Notes: generated by a model not told the origin, from the letters alone. A stretch of 60,023 nt of DNA from Saprospiraceae bacterium (GCA_028280415.1 JANQLV010000031.1:1-60023), one strand, 5' to 3'. Shown: positions 27,788 through 36,635, numbered from the stretch's first letter. Translations and numbers: made by a program.

Positions 27788-28891
27788 ATGAAACCATTTT
27801 ACAAAGAGGCTCATAATTATTTGCTCTGGGGGGCGCTCTTCGGTTGCCTTTTCCCAATTATTGCTATGTTGATTGAACTATATGCTTCTTCTGGTCCTGT
27901 CAATATCCAACAAATAATCACTATTCAAAAAGAAACACCTTTATTGTGGATCATTGATACCGCTCCTTTCTTCCTTGGTTTTTTTGCTTTTTTGATTGGC
28001 CGGCAGATCGATCGGCTAAAAGGAAAAAATCAGGAAATTCTCGATGCTCAGGCTCAGTTAGTTTTACAGGAACAAATGGCTTCAATTGGAAAAATGACTG
28101 CCGGTATTGCCCATGAAATCAAAAACCCTTTAAACTTTGTCAGAAACTTTGCCGAGGGTTCGACCGAAATGATCGAAGATCTCGAAGAAGAAATAAAAAA
28201 TAATCAATCTGGTTTTGATCAGGAAACTTTTACCTACTTACTCGAACTACTCGGGGATCTCCGACAAAATGCTGAAGATATCAAACACAATAGTGAAAGA
28301 GTTAACCGCATCGTTTTTACGCTGATGGATCATACTCGCGGTAGTAAAGGCAGTGAACAAGCAACTGATATTAATGTCTTATTAGATGAAAATATCAATC
28401 TGGCCTATCACAGTTATCGGGCTAATTATTCTTCCTTCAATTTGGACATTCAAAAAGATTACGATAGCAGCATTCCCATTATAAAAATGAACAGTCACAG
28501 TCTGGGACGAGTATTACTCAATATCCTCAATAATGCCTGTTATGCCCTGAATCAAAAACAAAGCGATTTGAAAAATGATTTTGACCCCCTTCTTCAGGTA
28601 AAAACGAAAAAAGACCGTGATCAATTAATCATAATCATAGAAGATAATGGCTATGGCATTCCGGAAAACATTCGAAAAAAAATATTTGATCCCTTCTTCA
28701 CTACCAAACCAACCGGTTCCGGAAACTCTGGTTTGGGTTTGTCCATTAGTAAAGATATTATTATGCAGGAATATGAAGGCAGTATAGAAGTTGAAAGCGA
28801 GTCGGGATTATTTACTAAATTTATCATCAAAATCCCTTTGAACCAGTGGATAAAAAATACTTCCTCCCTGCTTACTGCAGAGAAGATTTAA
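27788..28891 (+). CDS. membrane histidine kinase
   Basis: The 367-residue protein has two membrane segments (about 13-32 and 56-74) with a short loop between them, then HisKA with His109 in GIAHEIKNPLNF and HATPase with LLNILNNACYAL, DNGYGIP, FDPFFTTKPTGSGNSGLGLS. There is no sensor domain of note. The kinase core is closely similar to those at 16.7, 23.6 and 34.4 kb (same H-box with following NFAEGS), so these are recent paralogues. Second gene of the operon under array E; probably phosphorylates the receiver protein just upstream and/or the hybrid just downstream. Confidence 0.92.
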   Translation: MKPFYKEAHNYLLWGALFGCLFPIIAMLIELYASSGPVNIQQIITIQKETPLLWIIDTAPFFLGFFAFLIGRQIDRLKGKNQEILDAQAQLVLQEQMASIGKMTAGIAHEIKNPLNFVRNFAEGSTEMIEDLEEEIKNNQSGFDQETFTYLLELLGDLRQNAEDIKHNSERVNRIVFTLMDHTRGSKGSEQATDINVLLDENINLAYHSYRANYSSFNLDIQKDYDSSIPIIKMNSHSLGRVLLNILNNACYALNQKQSDLKNDFDPLLQVKTKKDRDQLIIIIEDNGYGIPENIRKKIFDPFFTTKPTGSGNSGLGLSISKDIIMQEYEGSIEVESESGLFTKFIIKIPLNQWIKNTSSLLTAEKI

Positions 28892-28946
28892 ACGTAGATT
28901 AGGATCGAGCTAATTACACTAATTTTAAATTCATAAGTCCAAGAAT

Positions 28947-30929
28947 ATGCCTACTCAAATCCTTTTTGTCGATGATGAACCACAATTACAAAGACTCATC
29001 AGACAACGCTTTCGAAGTGAATTAAGAGAAGGTACTTATCATTTTCTGTTTGCGGAAAACGGACAGGAGGCACTGGACATGATTGCTCACCATCCGGAAA
29101 TCGATATGGTACTTACCGATATCAATATGCCCGTGATGGATGGGCTCACTTTTTTATCCAGGTTAAGAGCTTCGGGTTCTTTACTCAAAACTATCGTCGT
29201 ATCCGCTTATGGAGATATGAGTAATATCCGAAAAGCAATGAACATGGGAGCATTTGATTTTTTGACAAAGCCGATTGATTTTGTTGATCTGAAAACGACG
29301 ATCGAGAAGACGATTCAGGAAAACCTGCTGCTTCGCCAGGCTCAACAAGCCAAACAATTAGCGGAGAAGAATAAACAGCTCAAAGAACTCGATGAAATAA
29401 AATCTCATTTTTTTACTAATATCTCGCACGAGCTACGTACCCCCTTAACGGTAATTACGGGAATAGCCCAACAACTACAGGAAAATCCAGAGCGATTGAA
29501 AGAAGATAGTATTGAGACAATTCGCAGAAACAGTGACCGCCTATTGGAATTAATTAATCAAATTCTCGATTTGCGCAAGCTGGAATCCGGAAAAATGTCA
29601 TTGCATTTGGTACAGTCAGATATCACCAAATTATGTAATTATATTACTAATTCATTCAGATTTCTCGCCGAGCAAAAAGGGGTACAACTTCATTATTTGT
29701 CCGACGAGGATCAATTATTGATGGATTACGATCCGGAAAAGTTTTCCAGAATTTTAACTAATCTGATTTCCAATGCCATTAAACACACGGACAAAGGAGG
29801 TCATATTTACCTGATGTTATCTCGTCAGGATAAGCTGCTCAAAATAAAAGTTAAAGATACGGGTTGTGGCATTCCTGCGGATCAGGTTCCTTTCATATTC
29901 AATCGATTTTTTCAGGCAAAAGGCAAAGCAACGGGAGGAACAGGAATAGGATTATCTTTAGTAAAAGAGCTGGTTGCCCTGATGGAAGGTGCGATAAGTG
30001 TAGATAGTGAATGGAAAAAAGGATCCATCTTTAGCCTCACTTTGCCGATTAATAATAATGCTCCAATCATTGAAGAAAATGACCACAACAATGTTGAACG
30101 CAGTATACAACTTCATACTGCTTCCCAGGTAAAACCGTCCATTGAACTGCAGGACAATTTCGATGAGAACTTACCCGAACTTTTGATTGTCGAAGATAAT
30201 CAGGATATACTCACCTATCTGACCAGTTGTTTAAAAGACCAATACCGGATTATTAGTGCTGCCGATGGCGAAGCAGGGCTCGAGAAAGCATTGGAGGTAA
30301 TCCCGGATATTATTATCAGTGATGTCATGATGCCTCGTAAAGACGGATTTGAATTGTGTGAAACGTTGAAACAGGATCAAAGGACCAGTCACATCCCTAT
30401 CGTTTTACTCACTGCAAAAGCAGGTGTTGAAAACAGGATCAGGGGCCTGAGCAGAGGTGCGGATGCCTATCTGTCCAAACCTTTCAATGAAGAAGAACTG
30501 GATGCGACTTTACAGCAATTACTAAAACAAAGAACTTTGCTCCGGGAGCGTTATGCTAATCTGGAAGAGGGCGTAGAAAAGGACCAGTCAAAATCGGATT
30601 ATGATTTTGCACCGGAAGATGATTTTATAAAAAAAGCCATTGCGCTCATTGAAGAAAATATCAACGACACCCAATTTACCGTTCCGGTATTTTGCCGTCA
30701 GATGGGGATGAGTTATCCGGTTATTCATCGCAAGCTTGCGGCTTTAGTGGGAAAATCTCCGGCATTATTTATCCGGGCAATTCGTTTATATCAGGCTAAA
30801 AAGCTGCTTCGCCAACCGGAGAAAAACATTACGGAAATCGCTTATGAAGTAGGGTTTACCGATCCGAAATATTTTAGCCGCGCCTTTTCCGAAGAGTTTA
30901 AGGCTCCGCCCAGTACATTCCGCGGATAA
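28947..30929 (+). CDS. soluble hybrid regulator REC-HisKA-HATPase-REC-HTH_AraC
   Basis: The 660-residue protein has no signal peptide or membrane segment. Domains in order: receiver (about 4-120, acceptor Asp58 in VLTDINMPVMDG), coiled coil, HisKA with His161 in NISHELRTPL, HATPase (ISNAIKHT, DTGCGIP, GGTGIGLSLVKEL, to about 370), second receiver (about 410-525, Asp459 in IIISDVMMPRKDG) and an AraC-type double helix-turn-helix (about 560-660: FCRQMGMSYPVIHRKLAALV, ITEIAYEVGFTDPKYFSRAF). It thus resembles the cytoplasmic half of an HTCS with a receiver in place of the sensor, and can be driven by other kinases. It is the best candidate to bind the direct-repeat operators of this region, one of which precedes its own operon. 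Confidence 0.92.
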   Translation: MPTQILFVDDEPQLQRLIRQRFRSELREGTYHFLFAENGQEALDMIAHHPEIDMVLTDINMPVMDGLTFLSRLRASGSLLKTIVVSAYGDMSNIRKAMNMGAFDFLTKPIDFVDLKTTIEKTIQENLLLRQAQQAKQLAEKNKQLKELDEIKSHFFTNISHELRTPLTVITGIAQQLQENPERLKEDSIETIRRNSDRLLELINQILDLRKLESGKMSLHLVQSDITKLCNYITNSFRFLAEQKGVQLHYLSDEDQLLMDYDPEKFSRILTNLISNAIKHTDKGGHIYLMLSRQDKLLKIKVKDTGCGIPADQVPFIFNRFFQAKGKATGGTGIGLSLVKELVALMEGAISVDSEWKKGSIFSLTLPINNNAPIIEENDHNNVERSIQLHTASQVKPSIELQDNFDENLPELLIVEDNQDILTYLTSCLKDQYRIISAADGEAGLEKALEVIPDIIISDVMMPRKDGFELCETLKQDQRTSHIPIVLLTAKAGVENRIRGLSRGADAYLSKPFNEEELDATLQQLLKQRTLLRERYANLEEGVEKDQSKSDYDFAPEDDFIKKAIALIEENINDTQFTVPVFCRQMGMSYPVIHRKLAALVGKSPALFIRAIRLYQAKKLLRQPEKNITEIAYEVGFTDPKYFSRAFSEEFKAPPSTFRG

Positions 30930-31664
30930 TCACTTCGACCGGTCACCGAGAATGCCTCGTTTCTTGAAGGTATCAAGGATTAGATCTCGTTGTGCTTTAT
31001 TGGCTGGAATTCGATGCTTCCCGATCCAAAGCATATTGCCTTCGATCAAACTAATCTTGTGCAGTGGAATAATAAAAGAACGATGCACCCTGAGAAAGCC
31101 ATCCTCTTTTAATTCCTCTAGAATATTTTTCAGGCTTTCGCGAATGACAATCTTTTGATTTCCACCAATATAAATTTTCGCATAATCTTTAAAACCTTCA
31201 ATGTATTCTATATCCTTTATTGCAATTTGAAAAACCTTTTTATCTCCGCGTAACAGAATCGTTTTTTCTAAGGCCAGTTGCTTATCAAGTGGATTACTAC
31301 TTTGCAATAACTGCTTTTTCTCTTCACATTTTTGAATCGCTCTGTAAAAACGTTCAAAAGAAACCGGTTTTAATAAATAGTCTGTAGCATTAAGATCATA
31401 ACTTTTAATTGCATATTTTTCGTAAGCCGTAATATATACGACTTGCGTTTCCTGCGGAATCAACTTTTTTGCTTTTAAACCATTGATTTCTGGCATATTG
31501 ATATCAAAAAAAGCGACATCCACAGGTTCCCTGCTTAAAAAATCAATAGCTTCCAGAACGGATAAAAATGTGTTCTTTAATTCAACTGTTGCAATTTTCG
31601 CACAGTGCTTTTTAATCAGCTCCAAAGCTAAAGGTTCGTCATCTACAGCAATACATTTGATCAT
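30930..31664 (-). CDS. LytTR family response regulator
   Basis: The 244-residue protein has a receiver (about 1-120; VDDEP at 7-11, Asp54 in VAFFDINMPEING, Lys in YLLKPVSF) and a C-terminal LytTR DNA-binding domain (about 140-240; IEYIEGFKDYAKIYIG, FLRVHRSFIIPLHKI, IPANKAQRD). Its start overlaps the stop of the kinase gene by 4 bp, so the two are translationally coupled. Its stop directly abuts the stop of the convergent AraC hybrid with no spacer. LytTR proteins also bind direct repeats about two helical turns apart, so it is the second candidate for the operator arrays. Confidence 0.93.
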   Translation of the reverse strand: MIKCIAVDDEPLALELIKKHCAKIATVELKNTFLSVLEAIDFLSREPVDVAFFDINMPEINGLKAKKLIPQETQVVYITAYEKYAIKSYDLNATDYLLKPVSFERFYRAIQKCEEKKQLLQSSNPLDKQLALEKTILLRGDKKVFQIAIKDIEYIEGFKDYAKIYIGGNQKIVIRESLKNILEELKEDGFLRVHRSFIIPLHKISLIEGNMLWIGKHRIPANKAQRDLILDTFKKRGILGDRSK

Positions 31665-32674
31665 GAATCTAAATTTAAATAAAGTTTAGCGTGATAAATG
31701 TCATCCTTTATCCAAATATCGAGTTCATATTTACCGGGATAAGTCAATTCCAGTATTTTCTTTAAGTTTTTGTTCCCCAAGCCAGATTTCGGCATTTTCT
31801 CTTTTGCAATATGATTGGAAACCAGATACCTAAACCCCGCCTCGAAGGGTTCGAACTCGATATTGATTTTTTGATCCGCTTGTAATAAATTGGAATGCTT
31901 GAAAGCATTTTCTACAAAAGACAAGAGAATAGTTGGGCTCACCAAAAAATCCGCTTCGGGATCGGAAATGCGGGTAATAATTTTACTGTCTGCCTGATCA
32001 ACCCGAAGCTTTTGAAAATCAATATAGGAACGAATGAATTTCAACTCTTCCAAAATTGAGATTTGGAGGGCAGAAGAATTATTAAGCAGGTAGCGCATAA
32101 TAAAGGAAAGCTGTAAAATAGCTTCGGAAATCTTATCCGACTTCATCTCTGCCAAAGCATATAAGGTATTAAAAGCATTGTGTAAAAAATGAGGATTAAT
32201 TTTTGCCTTGATTGCTTCCAGCTCAGCTTTCTTTACCGCCTCTTTTAATATCGCCTGATTCAGCCGATATTCATTATATTGTTCAATCAAGCGGATTCCG
32301 GTAGAAAAGACAATAAATATAATGATGGTTATAGTACCGGAAGACGCAGATTTAAGGATTTTAGCAAGATCAGCCCCTTCTTCAGTGTTCCAGCTATGGA
32401 AGGACCTTATCCCTATCGATAGTAATAAACCAAATATCAGTAATAAAAAAACAGCCCCAAAGAACCGGAGCATCTGCCTTTGTTTAATAATAAATCTCGG
32501 CGTGATAATCAGATAATTAATATAAAAAATTATCCCTATTTGCAATAAAAGCAATATTTGAAGCAAAGCAAATTTACCAAAAGGTAAATAGAGATAATTC
32601 CCTCTTTGAGAAAGGAAAATAAACGTAGAAAATAATAACCAAGAAATAATGTGAATTATAGCCTTTCTTGACAT
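31661..32674 (-). CDS. LytS/YehU-type sensor histidine kinase
   Basis: The 337-residue protein has four hydrophobic segments in the first 130 residues (about 8-22, 36-57, 70-89, 112-127), a helical linker, and a His_kinase domain with His162 in INPHFLHNAFNTLYAL, followed by a HATPase with VENAFKHS and GLGNKNL. This is the usual partner of LytTR regulators in Bacteroidota. The predicted minus-strand promoter contains CATCTTTG at 32696-32689, only about 15 nt before the start codon, without the repeat array. Confidence 0.92.
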   Translation of the reverse strand: MSRKAIIHIISWLLFSTFIFLSQRGNYLYLPFGKFALLQILLLLQIGIIFYINYLIITPRFIIKQRQMLRFFGAVFLLLIFGLLLSIGIRSFHSWNTEEGADLAKILKSASSGTITIIIFIVFSTGIRLIEQYNEYRLNQAILKEAVKKAELEAIKAKINPHFLHNAFNTLYALAEMKSDKISEAILQLSFIMRYLLNNSSALQISILEELKFIRSYIDFQKLRVDQADSKIITRISDPEADFLVSPTILLSFVENAFKHSNLLQADQKINIEFEPFEAGFRYLVSNHIAKEKMPKSGLGNKNLKKILELTYPGKYELDIWIKDDIYHAKLYLNLDS

Positions 32675-32773
32675 ATTTAATAAAATATCAAAGATGAGGT
32701 TATTGTGCCTCCTTTGTACTACTTCGTAAACGCTGTATACAGAAAAGTCACTAAAGCATTAAAATAAAAAAGC

Positions 32774-32792
32774 GCCTTTTAATATAAAAGGC
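32774..32792 (-). terminator. intrinsic terminator of the trypsin-like gene
   Basis: On the minus strand GCCTTTTA pairs with TAAAAGGC (32785-32792 with 32774-32781, 3-base loop), followed by GCTTTTTTATTTT. Confidence 0.8.
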
Positions 32793-32828
32793 ACCGAAAG
32801 CTATTAATTTAATTCCGAATACACTCTT

Positions 32829-33974
32829 TTATTTTACCAAAAACTTTTTATTATGTATAAGACCTTGAGAAAGGTTCAGAATTTTTAAGACATGAATTCC
32901 TGAAGGAAGGTTAGAAACGCTCAGCTCATGACTTTGGCTTCCTACTATATTGGGTTCTGTCTTTCTTAGTTTCCCGGAAATATCGTAGATACTCAAAGCA
33001 TATTCACATTCATTCTGCAGGCCTTCGATATTGATCCGGGTATTGGCATAATAAGTAATTGACAGTTTTTCATTAAAATAGTTAGTGACCGAAGTAGGTA
33101 AATTATCATAATCCATCATGATACTATCAATCCATTCTGTATACTTTGGGATAAGCGTAAATATTCCTGGAAAATCGACGGTAGTCACATCCGAATTCCC
33201 CCCTGAGACTATGCCTACCTGTTTAAAATTACCGTCCATCTCTTCATAGAATAAAGGCCCTCCGCTATCGCCCTGGGCTGCACCCGCCGGCATTTCCCCC
33301 ATAAAGAAACCCGCACAAATATTTCCTCCGGCATTGGCATCATAAGGTGAAGGATCGAAGCTTGAAGCTTCGTACAAATTTGCGCAAGTATCACTGGAGA
33401 TAAAATAACAATCCGCCAGGCGTAAAGTATCCACATTATCCCCTCCCGTTTCAGTTCTGCCCCAACCAAGTACCTTGGCAGGCATCTGATGACTATAGGA
33501 AAGTGTATCCGAAACTTCAGCAAGTGCTATCGGCGCAATAGCCGAAGGGGAACCTAATCTGATTAAAGCAATATCCGGTCCGTTGCCACCAGCAAGTATA
33601 CCCGCATAATCCTCATGTACAATAATTTCTTCAATATCAATCAATTCACTAAATACCTCCAGGCTATTTACATCATTGATAATTGAATTAACAATTACTT
33701 GCTCCACCGTTGGGACATTGGGAAAAGGTAAGTCATTGGTGATACAATGTCCTGCTGTAAGTACCCACATTGAATCAATTAAAGATGCTCCACAACCCGG
33801 GGTCCCATTACTCATAACCAGGGATACCATCCAGGGGAATTCTCCAACTTCGACATTGTTTCCACCTACTACTCTGGCATTCGCTCCCGAATGCTCATCA
33901 TCTTTAGTTTCTTGTGCCTGTATGTTTAAACTGATACAAAATGCCAGTATCAATAAAATAGTAATCTTTTTCAT
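32829..33974 (-). CDS. secreted trypsin-like serine protease (S1) with T9SS sorting domain
   Basis: The 381-residue protein has a signal peptide (about 1-21), a probable activation site before RVVGG (34-38), and the S1 catalytic triad in order: His76 in LTAGHC, Asp134 in GPDIALIRL and Ser237 in AQGDSGGP. Cysteine pairs around the His and Ser loops match trypsin. From about residue 300 (KLSITYYANTRINIEGL... LPSGIHVLKI) is a divergent T9SS type A sorting domain. It is a secreted or surface-attached endopeptidase with possible roles in feeding or in processing surface proteins. A TATCTTTG -7 element is visible on the minus strand at 34065-34058. Confidence 0.9.
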   Translation of the reverse strand: MKKITILLILAFCISLNIQAQETKDDEHSGANARVVGGNNVEVGEFPWMVSLVMSNGTPGCGASLIDSMWVLTAGHCITNDLPFPNVPTVEQVIVNSIINDVNSLEVFSELIDIEEIIVHEDYAGILAGGNGPDIALIRLGSPSAIAPIALAEVSDTLSYSHQMPAKVLGWGRTETGGDNVDTLRLADCYFISSDTCANLYEASSFDPSPYDANAGGNICAGFFMGEMPAGAAQGDSGGPLFYEEMDGNFKQVGIVSGGNSDVTTVDFPGIFTLIPKYTEWIDSIMMDYDNLPTSVTNYFNEKLSITYYANTRINIEGLQNECEYALSIYDISGKLRKTEPNIVGSQSHELSVSNLPSGIHVLKILNLSQGLIHNKKFLVK

Positions 33975-34380
33975 CTTGTTATATTTTTAGGAAATAAAAA
34001 GGCCGTTTTTCAAAACGATCCGCACATTATATACGATTTGGATGATTCGTTCATATTCAAAGATATGATTCGTTTATCTGAGGATGAAATAAAAGAGATG
34101 TTCCCCCGATAATTGGAGATAAAGTAAAGGTTTCTGGCTTTAAGAGGTCTGTTTTGAAGGGTTGAGAAGCTATTATATTATTTCAATATTTGCACTTAAT
34201 CCCATTTCTTCCTTTAATCTCGATCCAAGCTATAAAAGAACAGTAGCCCACTGCGGAATATAGATTCCTCTTGTCTGATCAAATAGTGAGAAAGATCAGG
34301 CATCTTCTCCCCTAACTATGTATAGGAAAGGCTTCTTCACCTTATGGAAATGAAATGTCTTGATATCTGTTTTTCGAATA
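33975..34380. other. intergenic region with promoter of the protease and array H
   Basis: It holds the minus-strand promoter of the protease gene (TATCTTTG, 34065-34058) and the degenerate plus-strand operator array H. No open frame of interest is present. Confidence 0.55.
34237..34320 (+). promoter_or_regulatory. operator array H: degenerate repeats firing towards the 3' end of the TPR kinase
   Basis: Copies: AGAACAGTAGCCCAC (34237, one base deleted), GGAATATAGATTCCTC (34255) and TGATCAAATAGTGAGA (34276), the last two 21 bp apart. TAACTATG (one mismatch to TAnnTTTG) starts at 34313, 37 bp after the start of the last copy. A transcript from about 34328 would run antisense into the 3' end of the kinase gene on the minus strand. 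Weaker than A-E, but the spacing rule holds. Confidence 0.5.
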
Positions 34381-36525
34381 TCAGGTATCCAGCCTTAAAG
34401 GCAATTCAATAATAAATTCGGTGTATACTCCTTCTTCGCTCTCAACATTAATTTTTCCGTCATGCAAAGTAGAAATGATTTCATAACTAATAGATAAACC
34501 CAGGCCGGTGTTTCCTGAGCCAGTTGGTTTAGTTGTAAAAAAAGGATTAAAAATTTTATGTTTCACCTGTTCTGGTATACCCGTTCCATTATCTCTGATC
34601 TCAATGAACAAACGCTCTCCAAGCTGCCGGGTTCTTATAAATATACCGGGTTGATAATCCTCCTGCTCTATGGCCTTTTTTTGATTTATGGCATAACAGG
34701 CATTATTGATGAGGTTCAAAATGACGCGCCCCAGTTCCTGGGTATAGACGTATATCTCAGGCAGATCATTATCAAACTCATAATTAATTTTGGCGAAGAA
34801 ACTTCGATGTGTAGCCCGGTATCCCTGGTAGGCAAAATTGGCATTAATGCGAACCAGTTCGTTGATGTTTTCTTTACTTTGCTTTCCCTCGGATTCCCGG
34901 GTATGGTTCATCATATTATTAATGATTTGATCTACCCGCTTACCACTATTTTGAATATCAACTAGATTGAGTTTAATATCTTTGATATCTTTTAAAACTA
35001 TTTCTTTTTTATGCTCCGAAAGTGGTGCTTGTCCTTCCCCCAGGTTTTCATTGACCTCTTCCAATAATTCAATAGAATCCTCGGCAAAATTTGTAATAAA
35101 GTTGAGTGGGTTTTTGATTTCATGGGCAATACCGGCAGTAAGTTGGCCGAGGGAAGCCAGCTTTTCCTGAACGACTAATTGATCTTGCGCTTTAATAATC
35201 TCTGCATTCATCTGGGTTACTTCCTTATTTTTTTGCTGTACTTCTTTGAGTAAAGCTTCTTTAACTCTTTTGGATCTGTATTGAAAAAAAGCAAAAAAGA
35301 TCATGGTAAGTACTACACCGACAAGTATGAATACTATAAAATTTCGGGAACGCAGAGAAGCTTCGAATCTTAGCTGATTCGTTTCAATAATATTTTCCCG
35401 GCGCAGGGAATCCTGAAATACCTGATTTCGAAAATCCAGCAATTGTAATTGCTTTTTCACATCATCCGACTTAATGCTATCATTAATGATTTTATTTTGC
35501 TCTAAAAAGTCAAGAGCGAACTCGCTCTGGTTAAGCTTTTTGTACAACTGATAAAGTTCGGCTGTACAAGTTTCCTGATTTATCAAATGCGCTCCGGCGC
35601 GAGCGTATTGTAAAGCTTTTTCATAATTCGCAATAGCGCGATTGGTATTTTCCTTTTGTTTTTCAATTTGACCAAAAGCAATATATGCTCCGGTGATTTC
35701 ATCATTTAAGCTCAGTTCCAGAGCAGTAGCAAGCGTTTGATCAAGATAAGCTTCGGCTTCTTGCAAATCACCAATTTTTAAATAAAGTTTCCCCAGACTT
35801 AAAGCGGTTTGACAAGCGTTTGATTTTGAGAAGTGCCGAAAAATGTCCAGAGATTTTTGGTAGTAATACAAAGCTGAATCCAGTTGATTCTCTTTTTGAT
35901 AGACATCTCCCAGATATTTGAGATTTGTTCCAACTCCAATAGTATCATCCGTATATAAGTCTACCGCTTCAAAATATTTTTGCTTGGCCTGAGCTAATTT
36001 GTTTTGACTAAGATAAATAGAGCCATACATTTCATTGATATAATTTTTATCGTATTTAACACCCACAGAATCACCGAAAGCTTCAACGTGTTGAATTATT
36101 TCCAAAGCTTTAGACAACATCCCTCCCTGCTCATAAGAATGCGCAAGGTTTTCGATGATGTTGATATACATAGGATGATCTCCGGCTTCCAGCACCAATT
36201 TTGCCCCCTCGCTAAAATGCATTCTGGCTTCATTCAGATTGCCCCGAATACCATGCGTTACTCCCATTTGATTATTGATATAGCCCTGGCTTCTGAGGTC
36301 ATTATGTTCTTGAGCAAACTCCATCGCTCCGCTAAGCAACTGGTATGCACTGTCCGGATCTGAGAATACAAAAGTTTCCCAGGTGTAATTAGTATAGCCT
36401 ACCACTCTTTCAAAAGAAGATAAAGAATCATTTTGCCATTTCAACAACTCGGGATGCTCTGCTTCCTGAGCAATTATGAAATTCAAAAAAAACAGATACA
36501 GGATTGAAAAGAGTATTGCCTTCAT
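34381..36525 (-). CDS. TPR-containing sensor histidine kinase
   Basis: The 714-residue protein has a signal peptide (about 1-19), periplasmic tetratricopeptide repeats (about 60-345; GMLSKALEIIQHVEAFGD, QLDSALYYYQKSLDIFRHF, NTNRAIANYEKALQYARAGA), one membrane segment (about 397-415), a coiled coil, HisKA with His468 in GIAHEIKNPLNF and HATPase (LINNACYAI, DNGTGIP, FNPFFTTKPTGSGNTGLGLS). TPR sensors of this type are common in Bacteroidota. The kinase core is the fourth member of the paralogous set in this window. No receiver is encoded next to it. Single-gene unit. Confidence 0.92.
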   Translation of the reverse strand: MKAILFSILYLFFLNFIIAQEAEHPELLKWQNDSLSSFERVVGYTNYTWETFVFSDPDSAYQLLSGAMEFAQEHNDLRSQGYINNQMGVTHGIRGNLNEARMHFSEGAKLVLEAGDHPMYINIIENLAHSYEQGGMLSKALEIIQHVEAFGDSVGVKYDKNYINEMYGSIYLSQNKLAQAKQKYFEAVDLYTDDTIGVGTNLKYLGDVYQKENQLDSALYYYQKSLDIFRHFSKSNACQTALSLGKLYLKIGDLQEAEAYLDQTLATALELSLNDEITGAYIAFGQIEKQKENTNRAIANYEKALQYARAGAHLINQETCTAELYQLYKKLNQSEFALDFLEQNKIINDSIKSDDVKKQLQLLDFRNQVFQDSLRRENIIETNQLRFEASLRSRNFIVFILVGVVLTMIFFAFFQYRSKRVKEALLKEVQQKNKEVTQMNAEIIKAQDQLVVQEKLASLGQLTAGIAHEIKNPLNFITNFAEDSIELLEEVNENLGEGQAPLSEHKKEIVLKDIKDIKLNLVDIQNSGKRVDQIINNMMNHTRESEGKQSKENINELVRINANFAYQGYRATHRSFFAKINYEFDNDLPEIYVYTQELGRVILNLINNACYAINQKKAIEQEDYQPGIFIRTRQLGERLFIEIRDNGTGIPEQVKHKIFNPFFTTKPTGSGNTGLGLSISYEIISTLHDGKINVESEEGVYTEFIIELPLRLDT

Positions 36526-36598
36526 ATTCCAGATTTGTAACTAAAATTAATCTTTTTCAAACATTAAGCAAGGCGCATAGCTCAATATCAAAATAAGC

Positions 36599-36635
36599 TG
36601 AACAGATAATCTACCATTTTGAACAAATAATCCAA
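36599..36635 (+). promoter_or_regulatory. operator array F: two good direct repeats without a clear -7 element
   Basis: Copies start at 36599 (TGAACAGATAATCTAC) and 36620 (TGAACAAATAATCCAA), 21 bp apart and on the plus strand. At the expected distance (36657-36658) the sequence CATTGTAT is a poor -7 match. The nearest plus-strand gene is the redoxin lipoprotein at 36840. It may be a decayed promoter or a binding site with another function. The rest of the 36526-36839 gap shows nothing else. Confidence 0.6.

Noticed and set aside
34058-34125. minus-strand operator array before the trypsin-like gene
   Set aside because: TATCTTTG is present, but the upstream sequence matches the 16-bp word only weakly and shows no second copy at 21 bp.
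36004-36363. 119-codon plus-strand frame inside the TPR kinase
   Set aside because: Fully inside a well-supported gene on the other strand, with no promoter or family match.
11274-36635. reading the repeat arrays as CRISPR
   Set aside because: The units are 16 bp with only about 4-6 bp between them, degenerate, tied to promoters at a fixed distance, and there are no cas genes or unique spacers.
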